From assembly GCA_009829735.1 (NCBI GenBank), contig CM020619.1, positions 7,306,375 to 7,370,374 of the forward strand: 64,000 nt of DNA. The letters run 5' to 3'. The translations under genes and the position numbers were made by a program. Each line of letters opens with the position of its first letter. The first letter of the stretch is position 1. The notes below the pieces were generated by a model. It did no database searches. It was not told the origin of the DNA and was given only the letters and a program-made list of their open reading frames with translations. Shown piece after piece: positions 31,481 to 41,386 of the stretch. This DNA comes from Pyropia yezoensis. Lineage: Eukaryota; Rhodophyta; Bangiophyceae; Bangiales; Bangiaceae.

Positions 31481-34400
31481 ATGGATATTCTTCAGCCCCT
31501 GCCGGGAGGTGGTTCTGGGGATGACTGTGAGGGAGTGGCCAGCGCATCTCGGGCATCACCTGAGGTTGGACTGGGTAGATGTCGTACAGGAAGTACGGTC
31601 CGCCTGGACCAGGTAGATGGGTTGCCACCGGGACCTAGCCAGGACCGTGCGGAAGACGCGGTAGTGGACCATGGTGCATATAACGCCAGTGAGCGTTGTA
31701 AGAGTCGCCGCTCCCAGGCCCACGTCATGAAACGATCATGTGACACTCATGCTTTTGATGCCGTACGACCTGCTAGTGACCTTCTCGCAGATGCGGCGTC
31801 TGAGAGCGTCATTGACAGGCAAAGCAACATGACTGCTCGTCGCTCGCGGAAGAGAAAATACACACCACTCAGCGTGGGACCAAGAACAGTAATGGACGTA
31901 AGAAGGTATCGTAGCAAACTAGAGCAGCCACGCAGACCATGCTGCTCGTGTGGGGAAGTGCCCGGCACAGAGGCGTTCTCTACTTGGCCATTTCGGGTGC
32001 CTCAGCCTGGAACGTGCTTATCAGCCGAAGAAAAAGAAACACACCGCGTTCTGGCCGCGCTCACTACCGGAGAACGGTCGTACGACAAGAACTGGCTGTT
32101 CACTGATGCTATAGACACCGAGGAAAACACAGTCCTCATGTGTGCGACATGTAGTGTAGAGCTCCGGCACAACAGGATCCCCAAATTTTCGAAGCGGAAT
32201 GGATTCGAAATGTTTGATCACTACCCGTCTGCAATAACGAACTTAAATGAGCTAGAGATTGCATTGTTAAGCATCGTGATCCCTACAAATCGGATTTTTC
32301 GGAGGAACGGCTACCAGCAGATGCACAGTCTTGGCCAAACCATCACGTACTGGAACTCGGTTATGCGTGTGGCGGGCAGCATTCCACGGGATGCTGGCGA
32401 CCCCAGTATCGTACTAATGCGAAACGAGCACGGGCGCTGTTTGCTGGACGACATGCCATTGCGCTTTGAAGTGATGCTGAACGGCATGAGATATTTAGAG
32501 CAGCACAACCGCCATTACACCCATATACCAACGAACGAGCAGTCTCTGCGACAGTTATGCACAACATCTGCTCCTTTCATCGTTGAGACAGGCGTGGCGG
32601 AGACCGACGGGAGCGTGCATACTGACGAATGGGGAAGCGATGATGAGGCCCAGGAGGGCGCTGTGGAAAAGCACTTTAAGGTTCAATGTGTTGAGAGCGA
32701 CGAAGAAGAAGACAGAACTGATATGAGGCGTGACGGGCACGAGACGGAATCTGAAACGACTCCCCAAAATATTTTCATCATTGATTCAACAGATCAGAAG
32801 CCTCTGCGCCAGATTGCTACAGAAGCGTTTTTAGGAAAGAATTACCCCATGGTGGGAGAGCTAGGGCATGACCCACAACACGGTTCTGGTCTAGACAAGC
32901 GAGCATTTTCCACACTCTACAGCAATGAGGGCCTGTACGAGATGGGGTTTCCTCATTTGTTTTATCGGGGCACAGGAGGACCGTCCCATACTCGACAGCG
33001 CCCAGTGAGTGAGAATGAGCTCGTTTCTCATTTGGTAAAGTTACACCACACGCGATTCAGCCAGGATGCATCGTTTCTTTTCTTCGCGCACTCAGCGATC
33101 CAGAAGCGCACTGTCAACGGGGTGGTATCGTCTCTGGAAGAATCCCAAAATCTGAAGACATTGATAGAAGGGCTCATTGAAAGCATGGATCAATCAGATA
33201 CAACCCGATTGGAAAAGTCTGCTGCATTGGACAAGTGCATTGATTCCATGACACCGCAGTTGACAACAGTGAAAGGATCGCCGGGCTACTGGCGATCAAA
33301 GTGTATGGAAGTACAAGCAATGGTTCGATCTCCTCTCCTGCGCCAGCCAACGTTGTTCATGACTTTAAGTGCGGCCGACTCGCTGTGGCTCGACTTTCTG
33401 AGCCAGTGCCTCCCCAACAAAAAGCTTGATGAAGTAGCAGGGATGACCAAAACCGAGTGCTCCGAGATTCTGGCTGCAAACCCCGACTTGGCAGTCGAAC
33501 ATTTTAACATCCGCTGGACCGCGCTGTGGGATGACATCATCATGGGAGAAGGACGGCCTTTGGGTAACATAGTGGATTATTTCTGGCGAATTGAATTTCA
33601 ACAGCGAGGATCTCCGCATGTCCACATGCTTCTATGGGTAGAAGGCGGGCCGGAATTGTCCTCTCTTTCCGATGGTGTCATTCCTGCCCAACTGCGGGAA
33701 TACGTCGACAGGGTGGTCTCGGCCAAATTAAGCCCGGATGTAAGTGATGTTGACTTGTCCAAAGTGATGCACCCGTGCACGATGCGAGCACCCGTGCACG
33801 AACTGTCTTGTCCTATTGCACAGACACACGTGGCGGTTCTCATACGATGTGTCCAGACTCATCGCTGCAACAAGTACTGCAAGCCGAAGGGCCGATATTC
33901 TACATGCAGGTTCGGATATCCTCGGACAAACAATGAAAACACTTCAGTCGAGCGCGTGTTCCGGAATGGAAAAACAAAACTGGTCGTTTCACCAGCCCGA
34001 AACGACTCTCACGTGAACGCGTACAACCCCAGCATTTTGTCCTGTTGGGGAGCAAACATGGATGTGCAAGTCTTGCTGGATGCGTATGGCGCTGCAATGT
34101 ACACCGCATCATACTTGACAAAGCACGAAAAAAACAAGCACACACCCCGAATTCTGTACCAGCGCTCAAAAAGTGCTTCCAATCAATCGGTAAAACAGAT
34201 GGTTCGGCGCATTATTTTGTCAGTGCTAAATACTCGAGAAGTGAGCGTGCAGGAGGCTTTGTGGATTCGAACAGGAAAACAGTTGTGCAAATCCAGTCGC
34301 GTTTTTGTGACACTGCCCAGTCTGCATTTTTCCATTGGAGAAAATGCCGAGCAGACTCGCGGGCGTAGTGTGTTTGTTTCCACGGACGGATCGGTTTGCC

Positions 34401-35647
34401 ACACGAACGTTCTGGTTCTGTTTTACGTGCAGCGTCCGGATTCTTTGAACCATCTCTCCTTGTTTGAGTACACGACGAAGTACCGCCTGTCTCAAGTCGT
34501 GAGTGAGTCTTTGAAATTGAAATCACCTGTCCGGCAGTACAGATACGCGTCGCGGAGGCGAGACGATGCAATCGTTTTCATTCGCGCTCGAATCGATCAT
34601 GCAGATGTTCAGTCCTTCAGCAAGGCCATGCTCTATCTTCATGTTCCCTGGCGATCACTGGATACCATAGTTCCACATGGACACGACCCTTCCATAGTTC
34701 TGACATTGGCTGCAGAGAGGGGTGATTGCTTGTCGCTACCAGCAATGATGAGACACTATGAGTCGCTGTCCACGCAGGAAGTGCAATTGAAAAACCAGCA
34801 ATCTACGGACAGAGAGCAGGCAGAACACGAGAAAAGTACTTTCCACGTGGATGGCTTCTCAGGAAGTGACAACAGCGATGAGGATGAAGGAGATGAAAAA
34901 TGGGATGCACGTGTAAATGATGTTGACGAGCGAGATATGGACGTGAGATTGGATACAGATCCAACTGGGTTGCCGTCTCTCGAGCAAATGACCATGCCAG
35001 GGACGCGCATCAGCCGCACTCGCCACACACAAACACCACAAGCCCGGCGCGCAATCGAGCTGACGAATAATATTCTCGCCTGCAAAGGCCGTATGGAAAG
35101 CGATGAAGAACAAAATGGTGATGGAATTGAGCCCTCAGCACCTGACCCTTGGGCACTTCTTAGAGACAGGGTCGATTCGTTAAATTCTGAGCAGAGGAAA
35201 GTATACGACACCGTCCACTCTGATCTCATCGGCGGAACGACTTCGAAACGCGTTGTTCTCATAGGCCCCGGAGGCACTGGAAAGTCGTATTTGATCGACA
35301 CAATCGGCATGATGTTAGATATCCGTGCGACTGACAAGGCAGACAAAGACACCAGTATTTTCCGGCCTCGTCACTCCACACTTGTCAAGACTGCATATAC
35401 GGGTGTTGCCGCAGCCAACATCGGCGGTATGACGTTACATAATGCGCTCGAAATAAAGGGGAGGAACATTGAATGTGACATAGCTGACGCGTCCTTGACA
35501 CGGCTCCAGCCGGATTGGCAGGACGTAGCTGTGCTTGTCATAGACGAAATAAGTTTCTATCTCCACAAAATCTGTACGAGATCAGTGCCCGACTGGGCAA
35601 CATATTCCCACACAAAAAGCACGTGCCTTTTGCTGGACTATACGTGA
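31481..35647 (+). CDS. Helitron Rep/helicase, N-terminal part, ended by a frameshift
   Basis: 1388 codons from the ATG at 31481; the same frame is open upstream to 30722 through proline-rich repeats, which I take as non-coding. A Helitron-like N domain covers about residues 440-720. The HUH motif is H713-V-H715 within RGSPHVHMLLW. A Cys/His stretch with TCRFGYP follows. The paired catalytic tyrosines are Y874 and Y878 in YTASYLTK. The helicase has Walker A GPGGTGKS at 1262-1269 and Walker B VLVIDE ending near 1356. The frame is lost at about 35552-35560, just after DEIS, and ends at 35647. The helicase continues in the -1 frame, consistent with one missing base. Confidence 0.88.
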   Translation: MDILQPLPGGGSGDDCEGVASASRASPEVGLGRCRTGSTVRLDQVDGLPPGPSQDRAEDAVVDHGAYNASERCKSRRSQAHVMKRSCDTHAFDAVRPASDLLADAASESVIDRQSNMTARRSRKRKYTPLSVGPRTVMDVRRYRSKLEQPRRPCCSCGEVPGTEAFSTWPFRVPQPGTCLSAEEKETHRVLAALTTGERSYDKNWLFTDAIDTEENTVLMCATCSVELRHNRIPKFSKRNGFEMFDHYPSAITNLNELEIALLSIVIPTNRIFRRNGYQQMHSLGQTITYWNSVMRVAGSIPRDAGDPSIVLMRNEHGRCLLDDMPLRFEVMLNGMRYLEQHNRHYTHIPTNEQSLRQLCTTSAPFIVETGVAETDGSVHTDEWGSDDEAQEGAVEKHFKVQCVESDEEEDRTDMRRDGHETESETTPQNIFIIDSTDQKPLRQIATEAFLGKNYPMVGELGHDPQHGSGLDKRAFSTLYSNEGLYEMGFPHLFYRGTGGPSHTRQRPVSENELVSHLVKLHHTRFSQDASFLFFAHSAIQKRTVNGVVSSLEESQNLKTLIEGLIESMDQSDTTRLEKSAALDKCIDSMTPQLTTVKGSPGYWRSKCMEVQAMVRSPLLRQPTLFMTLSAADSLWLDFLSQCLPNKKLDEVAGMTKTECSEILAANPDLAVEHFNIRWTALWDDIIMGEGRPLGNIVDYFWRIEFQQRGSPHVHMLLWVEGGPELSSLSDGVIPAQLREYVDRVVSAKLSPDVSDVDLSKVMHPCTMRAPVHELSCPIAQTHVAVLIRCVQTHRCNKYCKPKGRYSTCRFGYPRTNNENTSVERVFRNGKTKLVVSPARNDSHVNAYNPSILSCWGANMDVQVLLDAYGAAMYTASYLTKHEKNKHTPRILYQRSKSASNQSVKQMVRRIILSVLNTREVSVQEALWIRTGKQLCKSSRVFVTLPSLHFSIGENAEQTRGRSVFVSTDGSVCHTNVLVLFYVQRPDSLNHLSLFEYTTKYRLSQVVSESLKLKSPVRQYRYASRRRDDAIVFIRARIDHADVQSFSKAMLYLHVPWRSLDTIVPHGHDPSIVLTLAAERGDCLSLPAMMRHYESLSTQEVQLKNQQSTDREQAEHEKSTFHVDGFSGSDNSDEDEGDEKWDARVNDVDERDMDVRLDTDPTGLPSLEQMTMPGTRISRTRHTQTPQARRAIELTNNILACKGRMESDEEQNGDGIEPSAPDPWALLRDRVDSLNSEQRKVYDTVHSDLIGGTTSKRVVLIGPGGTGKSYLIDTIGMMLDIRATDKADKDTSIFRPRHSTLVKTAYTGVAAANIGGMTLHNALEIKGRNIECDIADASLTRLQPDWQDVAVLVIDEISFYLHKICTRSVPDWATYSHTKSTCLLLDYT

Positions 35648-36726
35648 TAATGGCTGGAGATCCATACCAACTGGGTCCAGTTGGAGGCAAGACGTTGTGG
35701 CCAAGGAACAATGAGCGTGGCTTGAGCGTGAAAGAACTTTTCGGACGTGAGTACTACTTGGAGCCTGACGAGTTCTTTGAGCTATCAATTGGCCAAAGAA
35801 ATTTTGGTCCGTTTTATGAAGTTCTATCGCGACTGCGGGTTGGAGAATCCACGCAAGATGATATTGATCTGATAAACAAGAGGGTGCTACAGCCACAAGG
35901 ACATGCCTCCTCTGAGGCGTTCAAAGAGGCGGTCTTAGTCGTGGGGACGAACCGTGAGGCTGTGATGCATAACGAGGCGATGCTGCTGGCTGCATGCCAG
36001 GCAGCCAACAGTAATGCAGAAGAAAAAAGAACGGTCAGGGTGTGGACGCACGTGAAGCTCAGCAGAAAAACAAAAGAGGGCCTGACGAGGGCTGACCAAG
36101 CCCAAATTATTTCCAGGTGCTTGACACGGCATCGGACGGCTGGAGCAAGCGAAAAATTCATTGCGAACGCGTTCTGCACTTTTAAAGGTGATCGAGTACG
36201 CTTGAATGAGAATATTTGTGTGGAACTCAATCTGTACAATGGGGCTTGCGGGACTGTCATGGAGGTGTTCAGTTCGCCCACGGTGGACCCACATGAGAGT
36301 CGTCAAGCCGCCGCCTCTCGCATGGCAGAAAGCTCAGATGTTATCGACCTCCCTGTAATCATCTTGCAATTGGATGAAGGTTGCTACCGCGGTCCTTCCA
36401 TTTCGCAGAAGGCACCTCGAGTGATTGCCATCGAAGCTCGCAAGTTCTACATAGTGAAGCCTTACTCAGCAGTTCTGTGGCAGCTACCACTCGTTCCGGC
36501 ACACGCCTCAACGGTTCATAAAGTACAATCTCTGACTCTGCCAGGGATTGTTATGGACGCCATCCGATTCCGAGCTGCATGTTCTGTGTACGTCGCATTG
36601 TCAAGGGTTCAAGAACTGCGACATCTGGCGCTTGTCCGACCGCTGACGTGGAACGACATTGAGAAACACAAGCGAGAAATCGATATGATTTCAAATCATA
36701 TGGAGCACTTTCGCAACCGTTCATAG
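35552..36726 (+). pseudogene. Helitron helicase, C-terminal part in shifted frame
   Basis: Continues the Pif1-like helicase after the single-base frameshift: LSPQNLYEI, then a GDPYQLGPV motif III-like segment, a region with FKGDRVRLNEN, and the final STVHKVQSLTLPGIV and VYVALSRVQ motifs typical of Pif1 helicases, ending with a stop at 36726. Nothing else is broken, so loss of one base is the only visible lesion. The identical break in the second copy argues against a random sequencing error in one copy. Confidence 0.85.
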
Positions 36727-37524
36727 CGGCACCACGCCTGTACTTTTCCGACCTTCGCCGGCATCGCTCATGGCTGCAGACACTGAACGCTCCGCTCCTG
36801 CCTGCCGTTAACCGACGACGCCAGCCCCGATGCACTCTCACCCGCCAAGGACCATAGCGCTGTCGGACCCTCGGGTCAGCACGTACAGGCTCGCCACGGT
36901 CCCCGCCCAAACTTTTATGATCACCCGGTGGGCAATCCTCGGCACCAGCCACGGTGCGTTCATCCCCCTCATCGCCAACATCTGTACGGTCTTCGGGCGG
37001 GTGCTGCAAGGTTCCGTGAGCCCACTGTGCCGGGCCACCACCCGACCACCAACCAACAGAGTACTTTAGGTCGCCCCAGCTCGTCCCCGTGCTGTCCGCC
37101 ATGTCGCGTTGCCGCGGACACAGCGTGTCGGGCTCAAATCCATCAGCCAATGAGAATTCTTAGAAAACAAATCTCAAATAGTATGCTGTGATTCCTGGCT
37201 TCCACCACTTTAGTGCGAACACTCGGCAACTGGGCACCACGCGGCACCGTGATGCACGATGTCGGCGTTGTCCAATCACAAGCAAACAACGCAGAGACGG
37301 TCGTATGCAATGATGAAAAGCAAAAAAAAAAAAAAACCATGCTTTCGGGCCTTGACAGTTGATTGGCAGCCGAGGCCGGCCGCACGACTCGACCAGATAT
37401 TTTGGTCGGCCCCTCTGTCCGCCCACGACCTCCGCTCCGGTGTCTTCCACAACCCGTTCAGCAGCGCTGCTGTCCAGCTGTGCGCGGCCAGTACGGGTGC
37501 GGTTTTTTCTTCCCCAGGCCGCAC
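36727..37524. other. Helitron 3' flank and promoter region of the next gene
   Basis: No gene is supported. An A15 run lies at about 37321-37336. The Helitron 3' end is probably in the first half, but I found no convincing hairpin followed by CTRR. The same sequence recurs 7703 bp downstream. Confidence 0.4.
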
Positions 37525-37532
37525 TATAAATA
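37525..37532 (+). promoter_or_regulatory. TATA box, TATAAATA
   Basis: A perfect TATAAATA in GC-rich DNA, 130 bp before the ATG at 37655, which fits a start of transcription near 37555 and a 5' UTR of about 100 bases. Confidence 0.7.
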
Positions 37533-37654
37533 GGTTCTCACGGCGGTCAGCGGTGCGGATCCCCCCCACGACCGTAACGTACCGTGCTTTGCGCGCCACT
37601 TCTCGCAGTGATCCACACACTTCTCCTCCACCCGTTTCCACCCTCCTCCCCATC

Positions 37655-39009
37655 ATGGTGACCGGGCCCATCAATAAGTTTCTTGCGCGGGGCTCACAGC
37701 ACCCGCGTTCCCAGGCGTCTCCTGGCCGCGTGTTCACGGCGCCCAAGCTCTCCGCGGTCGCCAGCACCTTCGTCGGCAACCTGTCGTTCTCGGCCTGCCT
37801 TTCATCCGCTTTTCTGCCGCCGGGCATGACAGCACGCTCCCTCGCCGAGTACAGCAAGGGTGGCGCTGTGATTTTTTACGACGCAACCGCGCCACTTAAG
37901 CTGCTTTTGACGCCGGACCAGAATCGTCACTTCCTCGCCTGCATTGAGCGCGGCGTGTGCAAGATCGGAGACGTACGATTTTTTTTTGCTCCCCCGCTGC
38001 GTTTCTATCGACTCGTATTTTATTATTGGTATTGGTATGGATGCCATTGATCATTGGAGGAGACCGTGCCTAACTAATTTTCGATGCATGGATGAATCGC
38101 TACATTGGTATTTTAAGCGGATGTCTTTTTTGGTGCTCTCTCGGCTTGTTCTTTTTTGTCACTCGTCAACCGCTACAGGTCGTCACCGTGAAGGTGCACA
38201 CCGCCATGCTGTCGCAGCCGGAGCCGCACACCCTCCGCGCCGCTAGCAACATGGTGCTGGCGGTGGCGCCGACAGGCTGCCCCGGCATTTTCATGGACTC
38301 CCTTCCCATCCCGCTGGCCTGGGCGAAGTCTTTGCCTCCGTGGTGTGTCTTTTCGTCCGTCCTCACCCTCAACATGCAGACGATCCGGTCCATGGGCGCG
38401 ACATCCTCAGTGCAGGTCGTCGACCGCGTCGGCGAGCACGCCATGCTCACCATGCCGTCGCGGAACCTGTGAAACCTCTTGGGGGAGCTTAACCGCGTCA
38501 CCCTCACCGACGTGCTATTTCCGTCACTCTGCAGCCCGTCCAACGCTTCCCGAGCCTTCCACTTCGGTGACGGGGCGACCGTCGAGGGTGTGTTCAAAGA
38601 GGTCAATTTCACGACAGGCATGACCTTTAACCAGACATACTGGTGGGTCCCTATGGTCTCCACCCCCGTGCCTACCCTGGAGGCAGACCGCATCGCCCGC
38701 GAATGGATGGCATATGCGGAGCCCGGTGCCAACAACGTGTTCTACGACCTCGTGCCCGTGGACGTCGGCGCCGCGGCGGACGCTGTCGTTGACCTCGTGG
38801 CGGACGAAAGCACGGCCTCACCAACTTCCGCACTGCTGGGCGCCGCCGCCCGTCGCGCGGGTGAGGAGGAGGCGGAGGAGGAGGAGGAGGACAGGTCGCC
38901 TGCGGGTGCGCCTGTTGACGCGGCACCTGGCGCCTCCGGTGGTGGCGACATGATTACATCTTATAGTGGGTCGGCCGACACGACCGACGTGTCGGCCCGC
39001 CGTCTGTGA
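37655..39009 (+). CDS. Unrecognised gene with one intron and an in-frame TGA, copy 1
   Basis: Exon 1 is 37655-37972 (106 codons), ending in phase 0 at GAC before GTACGA. The intron (37973-38178, 206 bp) is AT-rich, has a CTAAC branch-like site near 38070 and ends CTACAG. Exon 2 begins GTCGTCACC at 38179 and runs in one frame to TGA at 38470-38472; after it the same frame stays open for 178 codons to 39009, with an acidic Glu-rich run near the end. Composition on both sides of the TGA looks coding. The product matches no family I know. Options are termination at the TGA (203 residues), read-through or selenocysteine, or a decayed gene. A TATA box lies upstream. It could be Helitron cargo or a host gene. 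Confidence 0.6.
37973..38178 (+). other. Spliceosomal intron, copy 1
   Basis: GTACGA at the donor, CTACAG at the acceptor, a CTAAC branch-like sequence about 110 bp before the acceptor, and AT-rich content in contrast to the exons. Removing it joins two frames in phase 0. Confidence 0.75.
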
Positions 39010-39038
39010 TTGTCCTGACACGGTTGTGGTCACGTGAG

Positions 39039-39121
39039 GAGAGAGAGGGGTACACATGCGCGTTGCGAGAGAGAGGGATAACATGTACGTTGCGAGAGAG
39101 AGGGATAAACATGCACGTTGC
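39039..39121 (+). repeat. 28-bp tandem repeat, 3 copies
   Basis: Three units of GAGAGAGAGGGATAAACATG plus about 8 bases ending in CGTTGC, 28, 27 and 28 bp long, just after the uncharacterised gene. Confidence 0.85.
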
Positions 39122-39926
39122 GTTCAAAATACAGGCCCGCAGTGCAGCACTCCCAGCGCCGCGGGCACATGACACAAAATCGACCGCCCCCCGCTGGCCC
39201 CCTCATGGCCGCCTCAGCGCCCGTCGCGGCCGCCCGCGCCGCCGTCGACGGGGAGACGAGCGGCGGCACCACGGCGGCGGCTGGGGCGGAAGTGGCGAGT
39301 GGCGGGCTGCGGCGGCGACGGCAGCCGGCGCGCCGGCCGTACCCGTCGGGGCAACGGAAGCAGGGAGTCGGTGCGTGCGCAGGGAGGGCGGAGGCGGCCG
39401 CATGCTGCTGTCGGGGGGTGGGCAACCACCCCCCGGTGGCCCCCCCACAGCTGCCACGCGCGACGCCACCGCTCTGGGGTGGGAGCGGGCGGCCGCTACC
39501 GGAGAGGGGGCGACCGCAGGCGGTTGCGGCCGGAATGAGGGCGCCCCCGCCGCTGTGGCGGGCGCGCGCGGAGGCGGCCTCCCCTCCCCTGCCGCCGTTG
39601 CAGGGACGACGCACCGGCGCACACCCGCGCCGCTGCTGCCGGCGGCGGCGCCAAGCGCAGGTGCCCAGACGACCGGGCCGCGCCCGCCCGTGGTCTTGAG
39701 CGGGGGCGTCCGCAGCAAAGAAAGGGGCAGCAGGTGCCAGCGCAGGGGGGGGGGGAAGGCAACGGGCGGCGTCGACCGAGGCTGCCCCCGCCACCGACAG
39801 GTCCACGGGCGATGCCCCTCCGGCGGGCCGCGAAGCCGGCCGTCAAGCACCCCCCCATCCCCCTTGGCAGCCCCTCAAGGCGGCTAAGCAGCCTGCGTAG
39901 CCGCGTCGCCACACGCCAGCTGGCCA
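39122..39926. other. GC-rich stretch without a supported gene
   Basis: Open frames on both strands are Ala/Arg/Pro-rich and composition-driven. No domain, start context or splice signal convinces. Confidence 0.4.
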
Positions 39927-40309
39927 CGACCATCCACAGGTGGGGCCGCCGCCGCCGCCACCAGCGCCCCCACCCGCGGGGGCAGGCCGCCGGCCGCCGG
40001 CAACGGGCCGTCCCCCCCCCCCTCCCCCCCCCCCCCCCCCCCCAGCACGACCCCCCGCCGGACGCCCCGCGCAGGGGACAGCCGCCGTCGCCGCCCGCTC
40101 CACAGCCGACGCTTGGGGCACGGCCACCACGGATGGGGCCGCCGCCGCCGCCACCAGCGCCCCACCCGCGGGGGCAGACCGCCGGCTGGCGGCAACGGGC
40201 CGGCCCCCCCCCCTCCCCCCCCCCCCCCGCACGACCCCCCGCGGACGCCCCGCGCAGGGGACAGCCGCCGTCGCCGCCCGCTCCACAGCCGACGCTTGGG
40301 GCGCGGGCC
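39927..40309. repeat. About 187-bp tandem repeat, 2 units (copy 1)
   Basis: Units begin CGACCATCCACAGGTGGGGC or a variant and end GCCGACGCTTGGGGC; starts at 39927 and 40121. Each unit holds two C runs split by a T (for example C20 at 40024-40043). The matching place in the second copy has four units. Confidence 0.85.
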
Positions 40310-40886
40310 ATCCGCGGGCGGGGACGCGCTCGCGGGGATCCTTGTGCTCTCTTGGCAGCAGGGGGAGCGCGCGTGGCAGTGGTCGAGCGCACCGCCCACT
40401 CGCCCGGCCGCCACCGAAGGGGGGGGAGGGGGGGAGGGAGGGGCGCCCCGCCAGCGTCCCCCCTGGCCCGAACCGGGCGAGCCATCCCTGCGGGCTGCCG
40501 CCAGCCCGCGGCGGGTGGGGGTGCCGGTCTGGCCAGCGGGATCCGCCCGCCTGGCCCATCCGCCCGCCGCAGGGACTGGCACAGGCGGAGGCCGACTGCG
40601 CGCCTGGCGGCAGCCACGGCAGCGTCGACGGGGGGCCCCCCCGCGGGGTGCCAGACCGGCGGCTCCTCGCCGTGGACGAGGTCATGCGCCAGCACCACCC
40701 GCCGGCCAGAGGTGACCACGCCCATTGTAGTGAGTATCCGGGTCAATGGGAGCCCCCCCCCGGCCGCAAGGGGAGCTCATAGCGAAGCTCTGTACAAGTC
40801 CAGGGACAGAAAGTCTGAGAGAAATTTAGAACGGGCATGTAATGGTGTTCAAATGGGCGGCCGCTCCCTTGGGGGCGCGCAAGCAA
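40310..40886. other. Unannotated GC-rich stretch up to the gap
   Basis: No supported gene. From about 40734 it contains the left arm of an inverted repeat described at 48814. Confidence 0.4.
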
Positions 40887-41386
40887 NNNNNNNNNNNNNN
40901 NNNNNNNNNNNNNNNNNNNNNNNNNNNNNNNNNNNNNNNNNNNNNNNNNNNNNNNNNNNNNNNNNNNNNNNNNNNNNNNNNNNNNNNNNNNNNNNNNNNN
41001 NNNNNNNNNNNNNNNNNNNNNNNNNNNNNNNNNNNNNNNNNNNNNNNNNNNNNNNNNNNNNNNNNNNNNNNNNNNNNNNNNNNNNNNNNNNNNNNNNNNN
41101 NNNNNNNNNNNNNNNNNNNNNNNNNNNNNNNNNNNNNNNNNNNNNNNNNNNNNNNNNNNNNNNNNNNNNNNNNNNNNNNNNNNNNNNNNNNNNNNNNNNN
41201 NNNNNNNNNNNNNNNNNNNNNNNNNNNNNNNNNNNNNNNNNNNNNNNNNNNNNNNNNNNNNNNNNNNNNNNNNNNNNNNNNNNNNNNNNNNNNNNNNNNN
41301 NNNNNNNNNNNNNNNNNNNNNNNNNNNNNNNNNNNNNNNNNNNNNNNNNNNNNNNNNNNNNNNNNNNNNNNNNNNNNNNNNNNNNN
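40887..41386. other. Assembly gap, 500 N
   Basis: Exactly 500 N, a conventional scaffold gap of unknown true size. ORFs drawn through it have no meaning. Confidence 0.99.

Larger units (their letters stand above)
31481..36726 (+). mobile_element. Helitron (autonomous type, coding part), copy 1
   Basis: Rolling-circle transposon body with Helitron-like N domain, HUH Rep nuclease and Pif1-like helicase in order, visibly less GC-rich than its surroundings. Terminal marks (5' TC, 3' hairpin plus CTRR) could not be placed, so the limits given are those of the coding part; the element may extend to either side. Confidence 0.85.

Noticed and set aside
38469..38487. 19-base mini-intron removing the TGA
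   Set aside because: Although bounded by GT and AG, its length is not a multiple of three and would break the frame that is open on both sides; it is also too short for normal splicing.
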